64,000 nucleotides of DNA from NCBI GenBank assembly GCA_965221545.1, contig OZ244901.1:1054001-1118000 (forward strand). Direction: 5' to 3'. The stretch's first letter is position 1. Each line of letters opens with the position of its first letter. Shown piece after piece: positions 35,659 through 43,662 of the stretch. Below the pieces are notes generated by a model. It saw only the letters and a list, made by a program, of their open reading frames with translations. It was not told the DNA's origin and made no database searches. The position numbers and the translations under genes are program-made. The stretch is from JAJEFO01 sp022819605. Lineage in GTDB: Bacteria; Pseudomonadota; Alphaproteobacteria; Rhodobacterales; Rhodobacteraceae.

Positions 35659-35946
35659 CAGAAGAGGGGTTCATAAGAGCCTCACATTCTTTCTCGCTGT
35701 CGCGCAGCGCTTGCTGTATCGCCCGCCGCACGGTCGGCAACTCGTCCCTGGGAAAGCTCGCCTTGGTTCTGATGGCCCCGGCCATGTCGGTTTGCATCGC
35801 CGTTTCTCCATCTGCAGTCATACCCAATTTCTCCCGTTTCTTCGGCGTTCACTGCCTGTCCCTCGTCGGGCACTCCGTTCGGTCTTTTCTGCCAGCAAAA
35901 GATCTCCCTCCGGGCTGCGTGTCCGTGTCACGACTGTCTGTGGCCC

Positions 35947-36198
35947 GCCACTGTCCGTGGCTCCGGCGAGGAAGTTGCAGCGCGGTGGGATCGCGAGGTG
36001 CCTCCACAGGTGGTAACGGATTCGCAGCGATCACGTCATTTGTTCAACGCGGCGATGGAATTGGGGGCGGGCGCAGCGTGGGACTTCAACCCGCATCGCG
36101 GCGCAGCAAACGATTACGTGCGCAACCACATGGGTCGGACAGTAGCGGCGGCGAGTTATCGCATTCCACCTACGGATGGTGCGTCCAAGGCAGAGTGA
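35947..36198 (+). pseudogene. Duplicated 3' end of a choline-sulfatase-like gene
   Basis: Only the last ~80 codons remain. EEVAARWD, DSQRSRH, NAAME-GAG-AWDFNPHR, YVRNHM and a terminal Glu match the C terminus of the sulfatase at 27297-28838, with about 70% of the last 60 residues identical. There is no start, no catalytic domain and no upstream match. It has the same orientation as the intact gene, so the LysR-TRAP-DmfA block lies between direct copies of this tail. Confidence 0.9.
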
Positions 36199-36284
36199 AC
36201 TTTCCCAATGCGGTCGCGAGAATCTCTGCGACCGGCAATTCTGACAGGAGCGGTTCGACGGCAGCGCCTGCGTGGCGACATATG

Positions 36285-36445
36285 TGGGCTCATTTGCGGC
36301 CATTCGACCGAAGACATTGAGGCCCTGAATGTTCGAGTAGTGCAGAAGGTCGAAAAATGCCTGACATTCGGTGACCATATGTCTCACGCGATGATGCATG
36401 TTGTCGATCATGCACACGGTCCGTGGGTGTTGCGGGCGGGCTGCA
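36285..36445 (-). pseudogene. C-terminal remnant of a SnoaL-like gene
   Basis: On the minus strand the reading includes VCMIDNMHHRVRHMVTECQ followed by FFDLLHYSNIQGLNVFGRMA and ANEP. This lines up with the end of the SnoaL-like protein at 38477-39499 (MRVIDMYRREGQKLTENWIF, IDLLHFWNMQGLGILGRMA, IEP). Only about 50 codons remain and no start exists. It faces the sulfatase remnant, in the arrangement expected if a sulfatase gene and a SnoaL gene were once convergent here. Confidence 0.8.
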
Positions 36446-36640
36446 GCACATAGCGTATTCACGACAGGCGGTCGGTCTGCGCGTCTCAATCGGTCGTTTT
36501 GGCGATCCTTGAAGCGGTCCGAACGGTTCGATCCGGCGGGAAGCGATCTTTGGGTTCAACGCGCGAGATCGCAGTCGGCATCAAGGCGAGAAATCTCTCG
36601 CGGTTCACTATTTGGATCAAGGCCGGCCGGTTGTCATTGA

Positions 36641-37111
36641 CTACCTGCCTTCGTCCAACCAGCAGCTCATGACTGTACGCTTCTCGATCCCGTAGCCCAG
36701 CCGTTCGTAGAAGCGGCGAACTTCCTCGTTGTCCTCGCGGATCATCAGCATGACCTTGCGGGCACCGAGTTCCCGCAACCAGGATTCAGCATGGTGCATC
36801 AGTCGGTTGCCTAATCGCTGCGCGCGAAACTCCGGCGCAACTGCGACATAGTAAACCCAGCCTCGATGGCCATCATATCCGGCCATGACGCTGCCTGCGA
36901 TTCCACCACCATCATTCGTGATGGCCAGGAAAATCTCTGATGAGACATTCGTGCGAGCGCTTCCGATGTCGTCGTACGGGTCATTCCAGGGTCGCGTCAG
37001 CCCGCAGACGCGCCAAAGTTCCACAACCGCTTCCTCTTCCCCATCTCGAATCCGGCGAATGGTAAACTCTGTCCGTCCATGGCTTGTTTCGTAGGGCGCA
37101 AATCTTGGCAT
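36641..37111 (-). CDS. GNAT-family N-acetyltransferase (YpeA-like)
   Basis: This 156-residue acetyl-CoA-dependent acetyltransferase has the usual GNAT fold. VAPEFRAQRLGNRLMHHAE is the acetyl-CoA binding motif A, and EDNEEVRRFYERLGYG is motif B. FTIRRIRDGEEEAVVELWRVCGLTRPWNDPYDDI resembles the start of YpeA-type proteins. AAGGGAGA precedes the ATG at 37111, so the longer in-frame extension is not used. Its acceptor is unknown. It stands alone. Confidence 0.87.
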   Translation of the reverse strand: MPRFAPYETSHGRTEFTIRRIRDGEEEAVVELWRVCGLTRPWNDPYDDIGSARTNVSSEIFLAITNDGGGIAGSVMAGYDGHRGWVYYVAVAPEFRAQRLGNRLMHHAESWLRELGARKVMLMIREDNEEVRRFYERLGYGIEKRTVMSCWLDEGR

Positions 37112-37213
37112 AAATGTCTCCCTTGTTAACTTGGCTTTGACGGCAGCGGCACTTTGGGGCCGGAATAGAGTGGAGGCGGCAGCGGGCGCCTGCACCTGCT
37201 CGGTGCCTACGCC

Positions 37214-37612
37214 TTATGGGCATGGTCCCCGGGCAATTGTGCATGCGTTACAGCACCTTGGAGATCTGCCTCCACGACGCGATTTACCATCCAGTCCTGA
37301 GGTGTCTGGAGGTGCTTCCTGATTGATCCGTGCCAGCGCGGCCTTGATGAAGCAGATCTGATTGGTCATTGCGATGGAAGGGATGATGATCAGTCCTGGA
37401 TGCAATTGATCTGGATTTTCGCAAAGCTTCCGGAAATCCCTGCCAATGATCGTGATCAGCGTGTGATCGAATTCGTGACAATGGGCCAGCACGTCAGCGT
37501 CGGATGCGCCAGACATGTTGACGTCCCTGGTATGACAGGTCGCGTGCCTGGTGGTCCTGCGAAAGTGCACGGCGGCACTTGCCGATACGCATTCGTCGAA
37601 GAAGAGGTTCAT
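37214..37612 (-). CDS. DUF5615 PIN-like toxin of a toxin-antitoxin pair
   Basis: This protein of 132 residues has a PIN-like nuclease fold (DUF5615). Acidic residues that would bind the metal are seen in FFDECVS, SGASDADVLAHC and ITIIGRDFRKL. The C-terminal ~30 residues are Arg/Cys/Pro-rich and probably not part of the domain. The start overlaps the stop of the DUF433 gene by four bases. The DUF433-DUF5615 pairing is a recurrent module regarded as a type II toxin-antitoxin system. Confidence 0.75.
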   Translation of the reverse strand: MNLFFDECVSASAAVHFRRTTRHATCHTRDVNMSGASDADVLAHCHEFDHTLITIIGRDFRKLCENPDQLHPGLIIIPSIAMTNQICFIKAALARINQEAPPDTSGLDGKSRRGGRSPRCCNACTIARGPCP

Positions 37613-38208
37613 GCCGGGGTTACGCGGGCCTCCCAGGGTCGACCCGCCGCCACGGGACGCCCCCGTTCAGGATGCGTGCGTGCGTAGATATCGGCCGCGA
37701 TGAACGCCTCGCGAGGAATATCGGGATAGTCATCCAGAAGATCATCGATCATGTCGCCGCCTGCCAGCCTCCCGTGGATCGCATAGACCGGGATTCGGGT
37801 TCCCTTGATGATGGGGACGCCGCCGAAAATGCCCGGATCCGTGGTGATGTAGCGTTTCCTGTCCGCGAGGTAGGCGTGCGCAACCTCCACCTTCGGACCC
37901 GCGATCATTGGAAGATCGAGATTGAGGCCAGGCTCAAGATCGAGTGGTTCAAGGCTTGGGCCAGGCATCTCGCGAATGGCCTTGAACAGAGCCTTTTTCC
38001 GTCTCACCGGGACGTCTTTCAGGAACTTTGAATGCCCGACGGCGGCAAAATAGCAGACGGCGTCGACCTCCAGGAACCGGGCGCGCGCTCCGGAAAACAC
38101 GGCACGGCGCTTCACTGGCTTCATGATCCCAGTCTCGATCGCTTTCTCGACACTTCGCGTCGGCACTTCCGCGATATGCGCGACCTCATTAACCGTGAGT
38201 TCGGACAT
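37609..38208 (-). CDS. DUF433 antitoxin-like protein with N-terminal DNA-binding region
   Basis: This protein of 199 residues has a C-terminal DUF433 winged-helix domain at about 125-190 (ITTDPGIFGGVPIIKGTRIP, LLDDYPDIPREAFIAADIYA). The N-terminal segment ELTVNEVAHIAEVPTRSVEKA looks like a MerR/excisionase-type helix-turn-helix. DUF433 proteins are often only ~75 residues, so this is the long form. The start at 38208 has GGGTTTGGGG upstream. It is the first gene of the pair and probably represses its own promoter, which is inferred from the general toxin-antitoxin pattern. Confidence 0.78.
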   Translation of the reverse strand: MSELTVNEVAHIAEVPTRSVEKAIETGIMKPVKRRAVFSGARARFLEVDAVCYFAAVGHSKFLKDVPVRRKKALFKAIREMPGPSLEPLDLEPGLNLDLPMIAGPKVEVAHAYLADRKRYITTDPGIFGGVPIIKGTRIPVYAIHGRLAGGDMIDDLLDDYPDIPREAFIAADIYARTHPERGRPVAAGRPWEARVTPA

Positions 38209-38476
38209 ATCCCCAAACCCTTTCCTCGCTAGGGAAAATATATGCAAATTACACCGAGACTTCAACCTGGCACATGCAAAGGCCTGAGATGGCCTTGGAG
38301 TCTCGCAAACCTGCCTGTGAGCGCGGCACGGAATCGGTGAAGTGCCTGCCGCGTAAGTTGCCCGCAGATCCTCCAGTGCACGGATTTTCCCTGGAACCTG
38401 CCTGTTTGGGTCAGGATTGCACTTGCGGGAATCGTTGCGGATGGCAGTTCGGGCAGGCCAGGTTTGGCGGCGGCCA
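38209..38476. repeat. Intergenic with a third copy of the sulfatase/SnoaL junction sequence
   Basis: From about 38415 the sequence (TTGCGG.ATCGTTGCGGATGG, TTCGGGCAGG, GGCGGC) aligns with the stretches after the intact sulfatase (28839-28915) and after the decayed sulfatase tail (36199-36275). The rest holds the promoter region of the DUF433 gene. No gene is present. Confidence 0.5.
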
Positions 38477-39499
38477 TTACGTGGACGCGGGTACAGGTTC
38501 AATCATGGCCATCCGTCCGAGGATACCGAGACCCTGCATGTTCCAGAAGTGCAAGAGGTCAATGAATATCCAGTTTTCGGTCAGCTTTTGTCCCTCGCGA
38601 CGGTACATGTCAATCACGCGCATGTCGCCCTCGCGATCAGTTGCCGGCATGCCCATGAATCCGCCGTCATGTCTCAGGATCAGGTTGGGCCAGCCGACAA
38701 GACCCCCGAAACAGCCTTCGGCAATCATGGCGAGGTCCCTGTTGAATCGCCGCGTCCGGAAGGCACCGCGAAACGGGCCGGAATGCTGCTCGGCATAGCG
38801 CGGAATGGTGTAGGTTGCGCCGATCCCCGCAGGTCCCCACCAGACCATGTCTTCGTTCCAGGTCCGGCGCAGTTCATCGACCAGTGGCTCCGATCGCTCA
38901 GTGCCCCAGCTGCAAATGTCGTCAAGCATCGCGTTGATGGCTGACAGCGTCGCTTCTCCTTCGGACGGCACCTGGGGGTCGAAGAGAAGCCCGTCATGTG
39001 TCATGGGCCCGGGCTGCACCAGATGTGCGCCTGTCTGGGGAGCGAAGTGGTTCACGCCCGCCTGCAGCATCAGGTGCGGGATGTCGAAATACATCGTGGT
39101 CTCTGCGATGCGGTCGGCGGAGATTCTGTGGAAGGCAGCGTATCGGAGCATCGCCACTTTGCCAGTGGGCCGAATGCCAAGCCAAGGATTGTCAAACAGC
39201 CCCATCAGGTGTCCCATCGTACCGACCCAAACCGTCTCGAATCCGTCGATCTGGTTGCGTCCGGCAAAGAACAGGTCGAGTCGGCGCTGCAAAGACGTCA
39301 GCGAGGCTTTCAGCGGCACCCAGAATTGCTCAGCTGCCTGCTTGCTCCCAATGATCTCGTTGAACGGATGGAATCCTCGCCACACGAGATCGGGTGCGCA
39401 GTGCTCGGCCATGACAGCGGCCGTGTCAGACGGTCCGGCGCGGTCGAGTGCGTCGTAGAAGGCGCGCACGACCGCCTTTGCGTTCTGCAGTTCGCTCAA
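38477..39499 (-). CDS. Two-domain SnoaL-like protein, third in the second ABC locus
   Basis: This 340-residue protein is a tandem of two SnoaL/NTF2-like domains. The first holds DLVWRGFHPFNEIIGSKQAA, VWVGTMGHLMGLFDNPW and IRPTGKVAMLRYAAFHRI; the linker is MVWWGPAGIGATYTIPRY; the second ends with MYRREGQKLTENWIFIDLLH and NMQGLGILGRM. It is closely related to the next gene upstream, with which it overlaps by four bases, and more distantly to the protein at 8724-9776. It may use the ligand of the co-transcribed importer. The reaction is unknown. It is the last gene of the operon. Confidence 0.78.
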   Translation of the reverse strand: MSELQNAKAVVRAFYDALDRAGPSDTAAVMAEHCAPDLVWRGFHPFNEIIGSKQAAEQFWVPLKASLTSLQRRLDLFFAGRNQIDGFETVWVGTMGHLMGLFDNPWLGIRPTGKVAMLRYAAFHRISADRIAETTMYFDIPHLMLQAGVNHFAPQTGAHLVQPGPMTHDGLLFDPQVPSEGEATLSAINAMLDDICSWGTERSEPLVDELRRTWNEDMVWWGPAGIGATYTIPRYAEQHSGPFRGAFRTRRFNRDLAMIAEGCFGGLVGWPNLILRHDGGFMGMPATDREGDMRVIDMYRREGQKLTENWIFIDLLHFWNMQGLGILGRMAMIEPVPAST

Positions 39500-40503
39500 G
39501 TTCGGGGCACTTCGCGGAGGCGTTCGAGTATGTCGATGCCCTGCATGGCAAAAAAATGCAGAAGATCGATGAATATCCAGTTCTCGGCCAGCAGGTCGCC
39601 TTCGCGCCTGTAAAGGTCGACGATGCGCATGTCGCTTGGCCTGTCGTTGGCAGGCATGCCCATGAACCCGCCCGTCGGACGCATGGTCATGCTCGGCCAG
39701 CCGAAAAAGCCGCCAAAATTGCCCTCGGCAAGCCTTGTCACATGTCCGTTATGCCTGATGAACTCCAATCCCTCTTCGAAAGGAATCGTGTGGCCGCGAT
39801 GATAACCCTTGAAGAACGCGCTTGCGCCAATCCCGCCTGGGCCGAACCAGCACATGTCAGGCGGCCACCAGCGCTTGAGATGCTCGATCGGCGAAGCAGC
39901 CCCGAGGTCTATCAGTTCGTCGATCATGCCGTCGATGAGCTCGATCGTCTTTTGCCCGTCTGCCGGATCCTGCACGCCATGGAGCAACCCGTCATGGGTC
40001 CGCGGTCCCGGCGTCAGGATCGCCGCCCCGGTCTGCGGCGGAAGCGGCTGGAGTCCGGCTTGGTAGGCGAGGGCGATGAGGTCGGTGAAGCAGGCCGCTT
40101 CCATGATCGCTCCGTCCTCGACCCTGTGGAAGTCCACGTATCTCAGGAACGCGATTTTGCGGCTTGGCGGCATGCCGAGAAACGGCTGGTCCCAAAGGCC
40201 CATGAGATGGCCCATCTGAACCACCCAGAGACCGTGCTTGCCCGCCATGCGGTTTATGCCGGCAAAGAAGATGTCCGGTCGCCGCTGCCACGGACCCATG
40301 GCACCTGCCAAGGGTTCAAGAAACACCTCGGCGACCGCGTCGGCCCCGGTCTGCTCGTTGAAAGGATGCATGCCGCGCCAAAGCATGCCTGGCACCGTGT
40401 TTTGAGCGTAGGCCGGGGCCAGCTGGCCCGGTGCCGCGGCATCGACCGCTTCGTAGTGGTCAAGGACGAGACGCTTGGCGTCCTGCAGGGCGTACTCATC
40501 CAT
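39496..40503 (-). CDS. Two-domain SnoaL-like protein, second in the second ABC locus
   Basis: This 335-residue protein is a near-relative of its downstream neighbour. GMLWRGMHPFNEQTGADAVA, VVQMGHLMGLWDQPFLGMPP, the linker MCWFGPGGIGASAFFKGYHR and YRREGDLLAENWIFIDLLHF are shared blocks. Two adjacent, overlapping, similar genes point to a local duplication followed by divergence, perhaps giving a heteromer. Both keep the WxGPxGIGA linker and the ENWIFIDLLHF helix, which suggests they are functional. Confidence 0.78.
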   Translation of the reverse strand: MDEYALQDAKRLVLDHYEAVDAAAPGQLAPAYAQNTVPGMLWRGMHPFNEQTGADAVAEVFLEPLAGAMGPWQRRPDIFFAGINRMAGKHGLWVVQMGHLMGLWDQPFLGMPPSRKIAFLRYVDFHRVEDGAIMEAACFTDLIALAYQAGLQPLPPQTGAAILTPGPRTHDGLLHGVQDPADGQKTIELIDGMIDELIDLGAASPIEHLKRWWPPDMCWFGPGGIGASAFFKGYHRGHTIPFEEGLEFIRHNGHVTRLAEGNFGGFFGWPSMTMRPTGGFMGMPANDRPSDMRIVDLYRREGDLLAENWIFIDLLHFFAMQGIDILERLREVPRT

Positions 40504-41635
40504 GGCGGGCTCCCTCTATCTGCATCATCAGGTCAAACTCGTTGAAGAGCTGCCACTCCCGCACAATTCGCCCGTCCTCGACACGCCACTGCGTAATCCC
40601 CCATATCTGGCAGCGCTTGCCGGTCGGCTCGCGGTAGATCGTATTGCCGGAGTGCGTGCCTTCCGCGCTCCACCTCGTGGAAATCAGCCAGCCGTCGGCG
40701 TCATTTCCCATCCAGTAGACTTCATCGACCTGCAGCGCGACATCCGGAAAGGCGCTGCGCAGCTCGTTTGCATAATCGCGATAGGCGTCAGTGCCGGTGA
40801 ATTCCCGATCGGTCGTGCCCTCGAAGCGCATGTCGGCATGATAGTGCGCGGCGACTGCCGAGCCGTCCCCGTTCCAGACGTTGTCATGGATCGATCGTGC
40901 AAAGGCATCGGGGTCGAAACCGTCGACCGGTTCGGCAAGTGACAAAGGCCGGGTGGGCGCTGCGGCACTTCGCAAACCGTCCCAGACCATCTGGTCCCGA
41001 GGCCAGCCCGGAGGCGGGTCAGCAGCAAGTCGTGCGGCCTCTTCCCAGAGGTCGAGGCCAAGCTGCTTGAGCATTGCCGACGTGTTGTACAGCACATGCT
41101 CAAGAAAGATGTCGTTTTCGAGCGCTACGCAATTGGCGATGACCGGGACGCTGACCCGAGTTCCTGTCGGCGGCCCGTAGCGGCTCGGATTGGTGTTGGT
41201 CCCTGTAATTCGAGTCAGATGGGATGTGTGGAATCCCGCCGTGTCATCGCCGGCCCAGACCACCTCTTCCGCATCGAGAATGATGTCGGGGAAGGCGCCG
41301 GTCGTGTGATGCGTGTCGTCGATGATCTTCCTGCTGCCCCGCTGCAGCCCGTAGTCGTCGTAGACCATTGAATTCGGCGCGTAGCAGGCGTCGATGTATT
41401 CCACGTCGCGAGGTGCGCCTGCGTGATCTGCGCTCTCCCAGATCCTGTGGGTGATCCGCACGATGTAATCGATGACGTTGCGGTAGCCGTCAAAGCCGCG
41501 CATGTCCTGTTCAGGCCCGTAATCGTTCGGAATCCGCACGCTTCTGCCGCCGGTGTATTTCTCGATGGATATGTCGAAGTCCGAGGGCATGTGCCGACGT
41601 GCGAGCGGTCTCGCAGGGTGATGGTCACGCGACAT
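40496..41635 (-). CDS. Divergent two-domain SnoaL-like (ester cyclase-like) protein
   Basis: This protein of 379 residues again has two NTF2-like halves, but is more divergent than its two downstream neighbours. The first half shows YGLQRGSRKIIDDTHHTTGAFPD and EEVVWAGDDTAGFHTSHLTRI; the second shows FEGTTDREFTGTDAYRDYAN, FPDVALQVDEVYWMGNDADG, STRWSAEGTHSG and WRVEDGRIVREWQLFNEFDL. These are the canonical SnoaL/ester cyclase features (F-PD and EG-I--EW). It starts four bases after the MalG-type permease stop and overlaps the next gene by eight bases, so it belongs to the ABC operon. Confidence 0.78.
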   Translation of the reverse strand: MSRDHHPARPLARRHMPSDFDISIEKYTGGRSVRIPNDYGPEQDMRGFDGYRNVIDYIVRITHRIWESADHAGAPRDVEYIDACYAPNSMVYDDYGLQRGSRKIIDDTHHTTGAFPDIILDAEEVVWAGDDTAGFHTSHLTRITGTNTNPSRYGPPTGTRVSVPVIANCVALENDIFLEHVLYNTSAMLKQLGLDLWEEAARLAADPPPGWPRDQMVWDGLRSAAAPTRPLSLAEPVDGFDPDAFARSIHDNVWNGDGSAVAAHYHADMRFEGTTDREFTGTDAYRDYANELRSAFPDVALQVDEVYWMGNDADGWLISTRWSAEGTHSGNTIYREPTGKRCQIWGITQWRVEDGRIVREWQLFNEFDLMMQIEGARHG

Positions 41636-41639
41636 TTCT

Positions 41640-42521
41640 CTACCCCTTGACGGCGCCCGTAGTCAGGCCGCTGACGATTTGGCGCTGGAAGAACAGCACG
41701 AGGAAGAACAGCGGCACCATGGCCGAAACCACCGCGGCGACGGCGAACATGACCTGGCCCTGCTGGCGCACGGTGCCGAGGAAGCTGGCGATCTTGGGCA
41801 CCATCGTCTGGTTTTCCTGGCTGAGCAGCACCGAAGTCACCGCGAAATCGTTGTAGGCCAGGAGGAAGCTGAACAGGCCGGTGGTGATGACGCCGGGCCA
41901 CATCACCGGGATGATGACGTGGCGAAACGCCTGGAGCCGCGTGCAGCCGTCGACCAGCGCGCTTTCGTCCATGTCCTTTGGAATGTTCAGGAAGAAGGAA
42001 TGCAGCATCCAGAGCGTGAAGGGCTGGTTGATGGCAACGAGCACGATGATCGTGGTCGGCAGATGTCCCCAGAGATTCCACTCGAAGAAAGGAAGCAGGT
42101 AGCCGGAGACCAGAGTGATGTGCGGCATCGCGCGGAAGACCAGCGCCGCCATCAGCAGCCAGAACGCGTAACGGAATCCCGACCGCGCAAGGGCGTATCC
42201 CCCGAGCGTGCCCATGGTCAGCGAGATGATGACCGTGAAAGTGACGACAATCACCGTGTTGAACGCATTCCTCCAGAATTCCTGCTGGATCCATGCGCCG
42301 AAATATCCGTTCCCGGTGAATGCGTCGCCGGTTTCGGTGATCGTGCGGACGCCGTAGAGCGCGTAGCGCCAGTCGGTCTTGGAGAAGAAGTCGCCTTGCA
42401 CCTTGAACGAGCCCCAGACCGTCCAGATGAAGGGGCCAGTCGCGATCATCAGCCAGAAGACGATTAAAGCAGTGGAGAAGAATATGAGGCCGGGAGATCG
42501 GCGTTGTGCTACGGAGGCCAT
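41640..42521 (-). CDS. CUT1 ABC importer permease, MalG-type (second locus)
   Basis: This is a 293-residue inner-membrane permease of the same length as the MalG-type protein at 9838-10719 and very similar throughout. The EAA loop reads DESALVDGCTRLQAFRHVII and the C terminus QIVSGLTTGAVKG. Its gene follows the MalF-type gene by three bases. The close match of whole operons indicates duplication of one transport system followed by divergence, chiefly in the binding proteins and the SnoaL genes. Confidence 0.92.
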   Translation of the reverse strand: MASVAQRRSPGLIFFSTALIVFWLMIATGPFIWTVWGSFKVQGDFFSKTDWRYALYGVRTITETGDAFTGNGYFGAWIQQEFWRNAFNTVIVVTFTVIISLTMGTLGGYALARSGFRYAFWLLMAALVFRAMPHITLVSGYLLPFFEWNLWGHLPTTIIVLVAINQPFTLWMLHSFFLNIPKDMDESALVDGCTRLQAFRHVIIPVMWPGVITTGLFSFLLAYNDFAVTSVLLSQENQTMVPKIASFLGTVRQQGQVMFAVAAVVSAMVPLFFLVLFFQRQIVSGLTTGAVKG

Positions 42522-42524
42522 CCT

Positions 42525-43556
42525 TCAAACCACCTTTCTGCCGAATTCCTGCCAAGTGCGGATCAGGACCGGCATCAGCAGGACGACGACGCCAAGGATT
42601 GTCAGCAGTGACGTTGCCGCGGCGCTGCCGAACAGCTGTATGTCCCCGCCGCGCAGGTCGTTGAAAATGATCCAGGAAAGCGAAGTCGCCTTGGCCGAGG
42701 CCGAGAAGCCCACGATCGGCTCGAAGACCCGGAAATTGTCCATCAGTTGCATCAGCGTGATGAAGACGACGAGCGGCGTCATGTAGGGCACCACCACGTA
42801 ACGCACGCGCTGCCATCTCGTGGCGCCGTCGATCTGAGCGGCTTCCAGCGTTTCCTGCGGCACGGTTTGCAGCCCAGCATAGAACACGATGAAGCTGAAC
42901 GGGGCAGAATGCCAGATGCCGTAGACGATCAGCATGATCCATGTCAGCGAATGGGACGCTTTCAATGACAACTGGTCGTCGTCGAAGATCCTTTGCAGCG
43001 CCGCCCCCATGATGCCATCGGCATCCACCATCCAGAACAGGATCAGCGATCCGATGAGCGGAGTCACGATCATCGGCAGAAGCGAACAGAATATGGTCGG
43101 GCCCTTCACGAGTTGCGGCAATGCGTTGACGCCAAGGGCGATCGCCAGGCCCAGCACGATGACAAATGGCGTCACCACCGCCGTATAGGTTATCGTGAAG
43201 GCAAGGGCCTTGTAGAAAGGCAGATTCATCAGTTGCGCACCGAAGTCGTAAAGGCTCCTGGAAGCGTTCCAGGCCTCTCGTACTTCGGCAAAGGCGAGGT
43301 GGCTGCGATTGGTGTATGTGCCGAGCCCGTTGAACTGGCCGAGCGGGCGCTCTTCGCGGAGTGCCGCCGTCGCATCTTGGTCAACGGCCACGGACGATTC
43401 GCATTTGAACGGCGTGCAGTTCTCAACCTCGACCAGAACCTGGTCGTGTTCGACGAAGAGCGACTGGATGGTGACGGACACGAGCGGCATCGCGATGAAC
43501 AGGAGCATCGCGGCAAGCGAGGGCAGTATGAACCAGAAGAAGGTCTTGTGCTTCAC
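42525..43556 (-). CDS. CUT1 ABC importer permease, MalF-type (second locus)
   Basis: This 343-residue permease is the paralogue of the protein at 10733-11764. A GTG at 43556 is taken as start because it gives exactly the same length and aligned N terminus (VKHKTFFWFILPSL against MKHRTFFWFILPTL); GGAGG lies 13 bases upstream. Cys47 and Cys52 in ENCTPFKC and the LREERPLGQFNGL block are kept. The EAA loop is EAAQIDGATRWQRVRYVVVP. Confidence 0.88.
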   Translation of the reverse strand: MKHKTFFWFILPSLAAMLLFIAMPLVSVTIQSLFVEHDQVLVEVENCTPFKCESSVAVDQDATAALREERPLGQFNGLGTYTNRSHLAFAEVREAWNASRSLYDFGAQLMNLPFYKALAFTITYTAVVTPFVIVLGLAIALGVNALPQLVKGPTIFCSLLPMIVTPLIGSLILFWMVDADGIMGAALQRIFDDDQLSLKASHSLTWIMLIVYGIWHSAPFSFIVFYAGLQTVPQETLEAAQIDGATRWQRVRYVVVPYMTPLVVFITLMQLMDNFRVFEPIVGFSASAKATSLSWIIFNDLRGGDIQLFGSAAATSLLTILGVVVLLMPVLIRTWQEFGRKVV

Positions 43557-43627
43557 TGAAACCGTCCATCCTCCGGGGCCTGGGAGGAGCATGCGTCTCG
43601 GAATTCCCAAGCGGACCAGTTTTGTGT

Positions 43628-43653
43628 GCCGGGGCCGGCATGCCGGCCCCGGC
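43628..43653 (-). promoter_or_regulatory. Intercistronic hairpin between SBP and MalF genes (second locus)
   Basis: A perfect 26-base palindrome, GCCGGGGCCGGCA and its complement, lies 10 bases after the binding-protein stop codon. As RNA it gives an eleven-pair GC stem with a CATG loop. It occupies the same place as the hairpin at 11798-11821, though the sequences differ, so position rather than sequence has been kept. Confidence 0.7.
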
Positions 43654-43662
43654 GACCAAGGT

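Noticed and set aside
35585..35797. Possible 70-codon minus-strand gene after the DmfA-like gene (MAGAIRTKASFPRDELPTVR)
   Set aside because: It has a GGAG site and reads like protein at first, but overlaps the 3' end of the DmfA-like gene and ends in nonsense. It does not resemble the dimethylformamidase small subunit as I recall it. At best a remnant.
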